The translations under genes were made by a program, and so were the position numbers. Under the pieces are notes generated by a model that saw only the letters and a program-made list of their open reading frames with translations, did not search any database and was not told the origin of the DNA. Below are positions 1 through 6,403 of a stretch of DNA of 10,650 nt, one piece after another. Positions within the stretch are counted from its first letter, which is position 1. The number at the start of each line of letters is the position of its first letter. The stretch is from an uncultured Prevotella sp. (lineage in GTDB: Bacteria; Bacteroidota; Bacteroidia; Bacteroidales; Bacteroidaceae), in the NCBI GenBank assembly GCA_900318855.1, contig ONMG01000307.1, positions 1 to 10,650 of the forward strand, written 5' to 3'.

Positions 1-234
1 CTCACCATCATCGATAAGTTCCACGGGGGTCCTGTGGGACTGAGCACCATAGCCACAGCCATTGGTGAGGACACGGGCACCGTGGAAGAAGTCTATGAGC
101 CCTTCCTCATCATGGAAGGCTTCGTCAAGCGCACTCCGCGCGGCCGTGTGGCTACAGCCTTGGCCTACGAGCATCTCGGCCGTAACCAGTATGCTCCGGA
201 CGGCTTGCAGCAGGATCTCTTCAGTGGACAATGA
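1..234 (+). CDS. ruvB: Holliday junction branch migration helicase RuvB, C-terminal fragment
   Basis: Only the last 77 residues are in the window; the frame is open from base 1 and ends at TGA 232-234. RuvB is the hexameric AAA+ motor that, with RuvA, drives branch migration of Holliday junctions in recombinational repair. The visible part is the C-terminal winged-helix DNA-binding domain. It carries family-typical stretches: GGPVGLSTIA near the start, then EEVYEPFLIMEGF, then RTPRGR, and a tail ending in QDLFSGQ. The ATPase domain (Walker A/B) lies upstream, outside the window. The stop is followed by coaD only 16 bp later, so the two are probably co-transcribed. The identification rests on remembered family sequence; the EPFLIxxGFxxRTPRGR block is highly characteristic. 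Confidence 0.93.
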   Translation, partial: LTIIDKFHGGPVGLSTIATAIGEDTGTVEEVYEPFLIMEGFVKRTPRGRVATALAYEHLGRNQYAPDGLQQDLFSGQ

Positions 235-250
235 ATAAAGAAATATTAAG

Positions 251-706
251 ATGTCAACGGCACTCTTTGTAGGCACTTTCGACCCTTTCACCGTGGGTCA
301 CGACAACATCGTCCGGCGCCTCCTTCCCCTGTTCGACCGGATTTTCATCGGAGTGGGCGTCAATCCCGATAAGCACACCCTGTTCACGGTCGGCGAGCGG
401 GTGGATGCTATCAGCAAACTCTATAGCGAGGAGCCAAAGGTCGAAGTGACCAGCTACGACGACTTTGCTGTCGACCTGGCTCACCGCGTGGATGCCACGG
501 TCATCGTGAAGGGCATCCGCAACGTGCAGGACATGGAGTACGAGCGGGCGCAGGCGGCCTTCAACAAGCGGATGGGCGGCATCGAAACCCTGCTGCTCTT
601 CACTGAACCTGAGTGGGAATGCGTGTCGTCGACGGCCGTGCGCACACTCATGAAGTTTGGCAAGGACTATAGCTGGATGATTCCAAAGAAGACAGATAAG
701 CAATAA
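251..706 (+). CDS. coaD: Pantetheine-phosphate adenylyltransferase (CoaD/PPAT)
   Basis: Cytosolic nucleotidyltransferase for the penultimate step of coenzyme A synthesis: 4'-phosphopantetheine + ATP to dephospho-CoA + PPi. The 151-aa length is about normal for the family. The N-terminal beta strand leads into GTFDPFTVGH (residues 8-17), which holds the TxGH form of the nucleotidyltransferase (T/H)xGH motif at 14-17. KGIRNVQDMEYE at 87-98 corresponds to the RGLRxxxDFEYE substrate/ATP loop, with Lys87 in place of the usual first Arg. VSSTAVR at 125-131 is the C-terminal (I/V)SSTxVR ATP-binding motif. The start at 251 places the first strand directly before the GTFDP loop, as expected; there is no clear Shine-Dalgarno sequence. 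Two consecutive TAA stops (704-709) end it, and ybeY follows after 15 bp. Confidence 0.96.
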   Translation: MSTALFVGTFDPFTVGHDNIVRRLLPLFDRIFIGVGVNPDKHTLFTVGERVDAISKLYSEEPKVEVTSYDDFAVDLAHRVDATVIVKGIRNVQDMEYERAQAAFNKRMGGIETLLLFTEPEWECVSSTAVRTLMKFGKDYSWMIPKKTDKQ

Positions 707-721
707 TAAACCAACATCCCA

Positions 722-1171
722 ATGATTACTTACAATGCAGACGGCATCTCAATGCCCAAGTTCAAAAGGCGCATCGCCAATAAATGGATAAGAGCCGTGG
801 CCGCAGGTCATGGCCGCAAGGTGGGCGAAGTGGGGTATATGTTCGTCGATGATGAGAAAATCCTGGAAGTCAACAATCAGTATCTCGGCCATGACTACTA
901 CACCGACATCATTACCTTCGACTACGACGAGGGCAATGTCATCAACGGTGACATCGTGATATCGCTCGACACGGTGCGCTCGAATGCCGAGAAGTTCCAT
1001 AAGAGCTATGAGGATGAGTTCCATCGGGTGCTCATACATGGTGTGCTCCATCTCTGCGGCATCAACGACAAGGGGCCTGGTGAAAGGGCTGTCATGGAGC
1101 ACAATGAGGACGAGGCCCTTGCCCTGTTGCGCCGCATTCAGGACGCTGCCTCGCTGGACGAGAAGAAGTGA
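722..1171 (+). CDS. ybeY: Endoribonuclease / rRNA maturation factor YbeY
   Basis: A metal-dependent RNase of the UPF0054 family, known for 16S rRNA 3'-end maturation and 70S ribosome quality control in other bacteria. The 149-aa length is typical. Visible motifs are YTDIITF (residues 60-66, matching the family TDVLSF block), GDIVIS (76-81) and the metal site HGVLHLCGIND (106-116). In the usual H-x3-H-x5-H motif the third ligand is His; here it is Asp116 after His106 and His110. I recall this substitution as common in Bacteroidota YbeY, so it does not suggest inactivation. An internal Met at residue 11 (base 752) could be an alternative start. I keep 722 because the MITYNADG beginning resembles relatives I remember and gives the normal 15-bp spacing from coaD. 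Confidence 0.94.
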   Translation: MITYNADGISMPKFKRRIANKWIRAVAAGHGRKVGEVGYMFVDDEKILEVNNQYLGHDYYTDIITFDYDEGNVINGDIVISLDTVRSNAEKFHKSYEDEFHRVLIHGVLHLCGINDKGPGERAVMEHNEDEALALLRRIQDAASLDEKK

Positions 1172-1190
1172 GACTTAATCTATATATATA

Positions 1191-1958
1191 ATGAGAAAAC
1201 AGTTTCTTTTATTCCTCTTCATTGCACTCGCGGGCATGGGCTCCGCGGTCCATGCACAGGAGAGAGTCATCGCTCACCGGGGATATTGGGATACTCCCGG
1301 GTCGGCACAGAACTCGCAGACCTCGCTTCGCAAGGCCTTGGCACTCAGTATCTATGGTTCGGAGACCGATATCTGGCTCACTAAGGATGGCCATCTCATG
1401 GTGAACCATGACCCGCAACGCAATGGTGTCACGTTTCAGACCTCTGCCTATAAGCAGTGCAAGAAGCTCAAGCTGGAGAACGGCGAGCGCATATCCCAGC
1501 TCAAGGACTTTCTGAAAATCATGCGCAAGAGCAAGAGTTGCACAAAGCTCATCATCGAGGTGAAGCCCCATGCTACAGCCTTACAGAGCCGCGCCGCCGC
1601 TCAGCTCGCTGTGAAGCAGGTCCGCAAGTATGGGGTGCAGGACAAGGTGGAGTACATCTCTTTCAGTCTCGACGCCTGCAAGGAGATAGTGGCCGACGAC
1701 CCCGGAGCCAAGGTGGCCTACCTCAACGGGGAGCTCTCGCCGGAGCAGCTCCACGCCATGGGCATCACGGGCATCGACTATCATATGAACGTGCTCCGCA
1801 AGCATCCGGAATGGATTGGCCAGGCCCACAAGCTCGGCATGACGACCAACGTGTGGACGGTGAACAGCCGAAAGGACATCAAGGAGTTCGCTAAGGATGG
1901 CGTCGACTATATCACCACTAATAAGCCTCTTGATGCCATCGACATCACCCGAAAATAG
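1191..1958 (+). CDS. Exported glycerophosphodiester phosphodiesterase (GDPD family)
   Basis: A TIM-barrel phosphodiesterase that would hydrolyse glycerophosphodiesters (deacylated phospholipids) to glycerol-3-phosphate and an alcohol. The basic N-terminus, a hydrophobic stretch and a VHA|Q site near residues 20-23 make a Sec signal peptide, so it should act in the periplasm. The catalytic set is visible: HRG at 29-31, the metal ligands Glu58 and Asp60 (SETDIW), His73 in NHD and Glu123 in LIIEVKP. VWTVN and YITTNKP near the C-terminus are GDPD landmarks. The family's AEN triplet after HRG reads AQN (39-41), so one loop residue differs; the exact substrate is open. It starts 19 bp after ybeY, behind an AT-rich TATATATATA spacer. 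Its 3' end overlaps the next gene by 26 bp. Confidence 0.92.
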   Translation: MRKQFLLFLFIALAGMGSAVHAQERVIAHRGYWDTPGSAQNSQTSLRKALALSIYGSETDIWLTKDGHLMVNHDPQRNGVTFQTSAYKQCKKLKLENGERISQLKDFLKIMRKSKSCTKLIIEVKPHATALQSRAAAQLAVKQVRKYGVQDKVEYISFSLDACKEIVADDPGAKVAYLNGELSPEQLHAMGITGIDYHMNVLRKHPEWIGQAHKLGMTTNVWTVNSRKDIKEFAKDGVDYITTNKPLDAIDITRK

Positions 1959-3153
1959 CGATTCCATCGGTATCAATGCTGCCACGTTGCAGTTCATAGC
2001 CTGCCACCGCCGCGACGACGTGAGGCAGCTTGCGCTTCGTGGCTCTCACGATGCTTCGGTCAATCTTCAACAGGCGCTATGCCAGATTGAAGGTTGGCAG
2101 AAAGCGCGCAGCAAGCATCTGCCCTGTGCCGGTGTCGAAGGTATCCTCTATCCTCGTCACCTCAACATGGAGCAGTGCTCCTCGGCCGAGACGGCAGGTT
2201 ATAAGGCTGCTATTGTGGCCCGATTGCTGAACAGCGACTCCCGCCGTCTGCTCGTCGACCTCACAGGGGGCTTCGGTGTCGACTTCTCTTTTCTCGCTCC
2301 GCTTTTCCGTAAGGCAGTCTATGTGGAGCAGGATGCCTCGCTGTGTGAGCTGGCCCGTCATAATCTTGCCCTTCTCGGCCTGGAGCATGCGGAGGTCGTC
2401 AGTGCCAGTGCCGAGCATTTCCTCAGCGCCACGTCCTCAGCCAGCCTCTTCTTCCTCGACCCCGCGCGTCGCAATAGCTATGGCGGGCGCACCTTTGCCA
2501 TCAGCGACTGTCAGCCCGACGTGCTCCAACTGCTCGAAGCCCTGCTCTCCAAAGGTCAGCTGGTGATGCTGAAGCTTTCGCCCATGCTCGACCTCCATCG
2601 GGTCGTAGAAGAGCTGGGTGCAGCCTTTGTCGCCGAGCTCCATGCCGTGGCGGTGGGCAATGAGTGCAAGGAGCTGCTGGCCGTGCTGTCGAAAGCGCAT
2701 CAGGGGCTGCGCATTTTCTGCCATAACGACACTTCCACTTTTGACTTTTCGCCCGCTGCTTCCGTCGCAGTCGCCGACAGTGCCTCACCCATTGAGGGCT
2801 ACTGTCTCTATGAGCCCAATGCCGCAGTCATGAAAGCAGCATGCTTCAATCAGGTGGCTGCCCATTGGCAGCTGTCTCCCGTCAGTGCCAACTCGCATCT
2901 CTTTCTCAGTGAGCAGCCTGTGGAAGGCTTTCCCGGACGAGGCTTCCGCATACTTCGTGTCACGAGCATGAACAAGCGCGAGTTGCGTGCTGCCCTTCAG
3001 GGTGTCGGCCAGGCCAACGTGAGCGTTCGCAATTTTCCCATGACTGCCGAGAGCCTCCGGAGGAAGCTTCATCTTAAGGATGGAGGCGACCTCTATATCT
3101 TTGCCACCACGCTCTCCAATGGCCGACATACCTTAATTATTTGCAAAAAGTGA
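1933..3153 (+). CDS. THUMP-like class I SAM-dependent methyltransferase (PG_1098 type)
   Basis: Cytosolic Rossmann-fold methyltransferase of the Bacteroidota PG_1098 / THUMP-like family, probably acting on RNA; the target is not known to me. Numbered from the ATG at 1933 (406 aa): an N-terminal helical region with ATLQFI and RRDDVRQLAL, then EGILYPRHLNMEQCSS (69-84). SAM motif I is VDLTGGFGVD (108-117) and motif IV is FLDPARRN (174-181). The C-terminal part (GRGFRILRV, then RNFPM, then LRRKLHLKDGG) looks like the THUMP-like/ferredoxin-like RNA-binding end. Start choice: an upstream ATG at 1897 is also in frame, but it adds 12 residues inside the preceding gene. Relatives I recall begin only a few residues before the TLxFI segment, so 1933 fits better. 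The 26-nt overlap with the GDPD gene suggests translational coupling. Confidence 0.88.
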   Translation: MPSTSPENSDSIGINAATLQFIACHRRDDVRQLALRGSHDASVNLQQALCQIEGWQKARSKHLPCAGVEGILYPRHLNMEQCSSAETAGYKAAIVARLLNSDSRRLLVDLTGGFGVDFSFLAPLFRKAVYVEQDASLCELARHNLALLGLEHAEVVSASAEHFLSATSSASLFFLDPARRNSYGGRTFAISDCQPDVLQLLEALLSKGQLVMLKLSPMLDLHRVVEELGAAFVAELHAVAVGNECKELLAVLSKAHQGLRIFCHNDTSTFDFSPAASVAVADSASPIEGYCLYEPNAAVMKAACFNQVAAHWQLSPVSANSHLFLSEQPVEGFPGRGFRILRVTSMNKRELRAALQGVGQANVSVRNFPMTAESLRRKLHLKDGGDLYIFATTLSNGRHTLIICKK

Positions 3154-3160
3154 GCGAATC

Positions 3161-3194
3161 TTTCGGCTTTGTGCCATTTATTTCCTACTTTTGC
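3161..3194 (+). promoter_or_regulatory. Putative Bacteroidota-type promoter for the acetyltransferase-parE-protease unit
   Basis: TACTTTTGC at 3186-3194 matches the Bacteroidota -7 consensus TAnnTTTG. Upstream, TTTG at 3168-3171 is a -33 candidate, but its 14-nt spacer is short. TTTC at 3161-3164 gives a more usual spacer of about 21 nt with one mismatch. Transcription would begin near 3200, leaving a leader of about 20 nt before the ATG at 3221. This is the only + strand gap between 1 and 8002 longer than 31 bp, which supports a transcription boundary here. No clear intrinsic terminator separates it from the upstream unit. Confidence 0.55.
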
Positions 3195-3220
3195 ATGTTT
3201 AAGATTAATCCGCAATAAGC

Positions 3221-4378
3221 ATGACATCAGTAACGATTAAGAGAGTCAGAACGAAGGAAGACCTTCGGACATTCATTGATTTTCACTACGATTTATATGA
3301 GGGCAACCCCTATGACGTGCCCAACCTCTTCACTGATGAGTTCAACACCTTGGACAAGAAGCATAACGCAGCTTTCGATTTTTGCTCAGCTGAATACTAT
3401 CTGGCTTATAAGGACGGTGACCTGGTGGGCCGCGTCGCTGCCATCATCAATTCCAGGGCCAATGAGCGCTGGGGACGCAAGACGGTGAGGTTCGGCTGGA
3501 TCGACTTTGTCAACGACCTTGAGGTGCTCCGCGCCCTCATGCAGGCTGTCGAGGACTATGGCAGGGCCAATGGCATGCAGGAGATCGTGGGGCCTCTCGG
3601 CTTCTCTGACATGGACCCTGAGGGCATGCTTACATGGGGCTTCGACAAGCTCGGCACCATGCCCACTATCTATAATTACGAATACTATCCCAAGCTCATG
3701 GAGCGGCTCGGCAACTTCGAGAAGGACAACGACTACGTGGAGTACTATCTGCCGGTGCCCAAGGAAGTGCCGGCGAAATACTCGAAGATAGCCTCCATGG
3801 TGGAGCGCCGTTATAATCTCCACGTGAAGAAGCTCACGCGCAAGGATGTCTTCGAAGGAGGGTGGGGGCACAAGATTTTCAGGCTCATCAATGAGACGTA
3901 TAAGGATCTCTATGGTTATTCTCAGCTCTCGGAACGGCAAATCGACCAGTATGTGAACATGTATTTCCCGCTGGTCGACCTCAATCTGATAACGCTGATT
4001 GTAGATGGCAATAAGGATGATGCCTTGGCAGGGTTGGGCATCACGATTCCCTCGCTTTCACGCGCGCTGCAGAAGTGTCACCGCGGACGCCTGCTCCCCT
4101 TTGGCTGGTGGCATCTGCTAAGGGCCATCAAGTGGCATAAGACCGAGGGTGTCGACCTCCTGCTCATTGGCTTCCTGCCCGAGTACCGAGCCAAGGGCGC
4201 TAACGCCATCCTCTTTGCCGACCTCATTCCCCGCTACATCCAGTATGGCTTTAAGTGGGGAGAGACCCAAGTGGAAATGGAGGGCAATGAAGGTGTCCAA
4301 GGACAGTGGGGAGCGCTCAATCCCATCAACCACAAGCGCCGCCGCTGCTACCGTAAATGGATTGGCAGTGATAAATAA
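3221..4378 (+). CDS. GNAT-like N-acetyltransferase family protein, two-module, substrate unknown
   Basis: A 385-aa soluble protein with no signal peptide or membrane segment. It looks like the large GNAT-like proteins (E. coli YghO-type) that Bacteroidota often annotate as N-acetyltransferase or hypothetical. The N-terminal half (about 1-165) has a GNAT-like layout: AEYYLAYKDGDLVGRVAAI (58-76), then FGWIDFVND (91-99), a helix, then EIVGPLGFSDMDPEGML (121-137). The C-terminal half (about 190-380) contains LLLIGFLPEYRAKGANAIL (313-331). The RAKGAN at 323-328 resembles the acetyl-CoA pyrophosphate loop (Q/R)xxGx(G/A), with Asn at the last position. The tail VEMEGNEGVQGQW (351-363) through RRRCYRKW is also family-like. 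It is first in its unit, 20 bp before parE. The acetyl acceptor is not evident, and the protein could be a degenerate transferase. Confidence 0.8.
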   Translation: MTSVTIKRVRTKEDLRTFIDFHYDLYEGNPYDVPNLFTDEFNTLDKKHNAAFDFCSAEYYLAYKDGDLVGRVAAIINSRANERWGRKTVRFGWIDFVNDLEVLRALMQAVEDYGRANGMQEIVGPLGFSDMDPEGMLTWGFDKLGTMPTIYNYEYYPKLMERLGNFEKDNDYVEYYLPVPKEVPAKYSKIASMVERRYNLHVKKLTRKDVFEGGWGHKIFRLINETYKDLYGYSQLSERQIDQYVNMYFPLVDLNLITLIVDGNKDDALAGLGITIPSLSRALQKCHRGRLLPFGWWHLLRAIKWHKTEGVDLLLIGFLPEYRAKGANAILFADLIPRYIQYGFKWGETQVEMEGNEGVQGQWGALNPINHKRRRCYRKWIGSDK

Positions 4379-4398
4379 CAGTCTATAACATCAGAAAC

Positions 4399-6372
4399 AT
4401 GGACGACAAGCATATCAATGATAACGAAGCAGCGGCCCAGAAGCCTGCTGTGAGCTATACTGACGACAATATCCGCCACCTGAGCGACATGGAGCACGTG
4501 CGCACGCGCCCCGGTATGTATATCGGACGCCTGGGCGACGGCTCACTGCCGGAGGACGGCATCTACGTGCTGCTGAAGGAGGTGATTGATAATTCTATTG
4601 ATGAGTTCAAGATGAATGCCGGTGACAGAATAGAGGTTGACATTGAGGACAACCTCCGCGTAACCGTGCGCGACTATGGGCGCGGCATCCCACAGGGAAA
4701 GCTCGTAGAAGCCGTGAGCGTGCTGAATACCGGTGGCAAATACGATTCCAAGGCGTTCAAGAAGAGCGTCGGCCTTAATGGCGTGGGTATCAAGGCGGTC
4801 AATGCCCTCAGCTCGCGCTTTGAGGTGAAGTCCTTTCGCGAGGGCAAAGTGCGCAGCCTCCTCTTCGAAAGGGGCGCCAAGAAGCAAGACAGCACGGAAC
4901 CTACGGAGGATGAGACGGGTACTTACATCTTCTTTGAGCCCGACAACACCCTCTTCAAGAACTACAGCTTCCACGACGACATCGTGGAGACGATGCTCCG
5001 CAACTACACTTATCTGAATTCGGGGCTCACCATCATGTACAACGGGCGCCGCATCCGCAGTAGGAACGGTTTGCAGGATCTGCTGTCGGACAACATGACG
5101 ACCGACGGCCTTTACCCCATTGTTCATATTAAGGGCGAGGATATCGAGATTGCCTTCACACACACCAATCAGTATGGTGAGGAGTATTATTCCTTTGTCA
5201 ACGGTCAGCACACCACGCAGGGCGGCACTCATCAGACAGCCTTCAAGGAGCATATCGCCCGGACCATTAAAGAGTTCTTTGGAAAATATGAGTATGCTGA
5301 CATCCGCAATGGTATCGTGGCCGCCATCGCCATCAACGTGGAGGAGCCGGTCTTCGAGAGTCAGACCAAGATAAAGCTGGGCTCCACGCTTATGGCACCG
5401 GGTGGCGACACTATCAACAAGTATGTGGGCGACTTCATCAAGCGCGAAGTCGACAACTATCTCCATATCCATAAGGAGGACTGTGCCGACATCATGGAGG
5501 CCAAAATCAAAGAGAGCGAGCACGAGCGCAAGGCCATGGCCGGTGTCACTAAGCTGGCACGCGAGCGGGCCAAGAAGGCCAGCCTTCACAATCGGAAACT
5601 GCGCGATTGCCGCATCCATTTCAACGATGCCCGCAACGACCGCAAGGAGGAGTCGTCCATCTTTATCACCGAGGGCGACTCTGCAAGCGGAAGCATCACC
5701 AAGAGCCGGGATGTCAACACGCAGGCGGTTTTCTCGCTCAGGGGAAAGCCGCTCAATTCCTTCGGACTCACCAAAAAGGTGGTCTACGAGAACGAGGAGT
5801 TCAATCTGTTGCAGGCTGCGCTCAACATCGAGGACGGGCTCGACGACTTACGATATAATAAGGTGATTGTGGCTACCGATGCCGATGTCGACGGCATGCA
5901 CATCCGTCTGCTCATCATCACTTTCTTCCTTCAGTTCTATCCGGAACTCATCAAGAAGGGACATGTCTTTGTGCTCCAGACGCCGCTCTTCAGAGTGCGC
6001 AACCGGCGGTCGAAGATTAAGGACAAGAAGGTTATCGCCGACTATGATGCCAAACTCACGAAGAACGATAAGAAGAGTGACTTCATTACGCTCTACTGTT
6101 ACAGCGATGAGGAACGCCGCAAGGCTATCAGCAGCCTTGGCCCTGACCCTGAGATAACCCGCTTTAAGGGTCTCGGTGAGATCTCACCCGGAGAATTTGT
6201 CCATTTCATCGGGCCTGACATGCGTCTTGAGCAGGTGACACTGCACAAGAACGACCAGGTGCAGAAACTGCTCGAATACTATATGGGCAAGAACAGCATG
6301 GAACGGCAGAACTTCATTATTGACAATCTGGTCATTGAGGAGGACCTGCCTGAGGAGCAGCAGGGAGAGTAG
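4399..6372 (+). CDS. parE: DNA topoisomerase IV subunit B (ParE), type IIA ATPase subunit
   Basis: ATPase and TOPRIM subunit of topoisomerase IV, which with ParC decatenates daughter chromosomes. At 657 aa it has the complete GyrB/ParE layout. GHKL ATPase: EVIDNSIDE (61-69; Glu61 catalytic, Asn65 Mg ligand), VRDYGRGIP (90-98), GLNGVGIKAVNAL (125-137). Transducer: QTKIKLGS (322-329) with the ATP-contacting Lys324. TOPRIM: ITEGDSASGS (423-432; Glu425), RGKPLN (448-453), TDADVDGMHIR (493-503; Asp494 and Asp496), then RFKGLGEISPGEF (588-600). ParE is preferred over GyrB because the sequence is short, without the long insertion of many GyrBs, and because SASGS, LNSFGLTKK and the tail match Bacteroidota ParE as I recall it. 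parC is not in the window. It lies 20 bp after the acetyltransferase and 31 bp before the protease. Confidence 0.93.
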   Translation: MDDKHINDNEAAAQKPAVSYTDDNIRHLSDMEHVRTRPGMYIGRLGDGSLPEDGIYVLLKEVIDNSIDEFKMNAGDRIEVDIEDNLRVTVRDYGRGIPQGKLVEAVSVLNTGGKYDSKAFKKSVGLNGVGIKAVNALSSRFEVKSFREGKVRSLLFERGAKKQDSTEPTEDETGTYIFFEPDNTLFKNYSFHDDIVETMLRNYTYLNSGLTIMYNGRRIRSRNGLQDLLSDNMTTDGLYPIVHIKGEDIEIAFTHTNQYGEEYYSFVNGQHTTQGGTHQTAFKEHIARTIKEFFGKYEYADIRNGIVAAIAINVEEPVFESQTKIKLGSTLMAPGGDTINKYVGDFIKREVDNYLHIHKEDCADIMEAKIKESEHERKAMAGVTKLARERAKKASLHNRKLRDCRIHFNDARNDRKEESSIFITEGDSASGSITKSRDVNTQAVFSLRGKPLNSFGLTKKVVYENEEFNLLQAALNIEDGLDDLRYNKVIVATDADVDGMHIRLLIITFFLQFYPELIKKGHVFVLQTPLFRVRNRRSKIKDKKVIADYDAKLTKNDKKSDFITLYCYSDEERRKAISSLGPDPEITRFKGLGEISPGEFVHFIGPDMRLEQVTLHKNDQVQKLLEYYMGKNSMERQNFIIDNLVIEEDLPEEQQGE

Positions 6373-6403
6373 CTCCCGAACTATCAGCAAATAATATAGA
6401 ACA

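Noticed and set aside
254..703. A - strand open frame almost exactly opposite coaD
   Set aside because: It mirrors a confident gene, shows no known motif, and would need a promoter inside ybeY. I treat it as a shadow of coaD.
3142..3195. Separated inverted repeat TGCAAAA (3142-3148) / TTTTGCA (3189-3195) around the start of the acetyltransferase promoter
   Set aside because: Seven bases spaced by 40 nt, and one arm is simply the -7 element. It could be chance.
4543..5619. A 358-codon open frame on the - strand opposite parE
   Set aside because: It lies wholly inside a complete, motif-rich parE. Its translation has no recognisable domain. Long antisense frames are expected in this codon usage.
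6363..6377. GGGAG-AGTAG-CTCCC stem-loop across the parE stop codon
   Set aside because: Only 5 bp with no T-run; too weak to call a terminator between parE and the protease.
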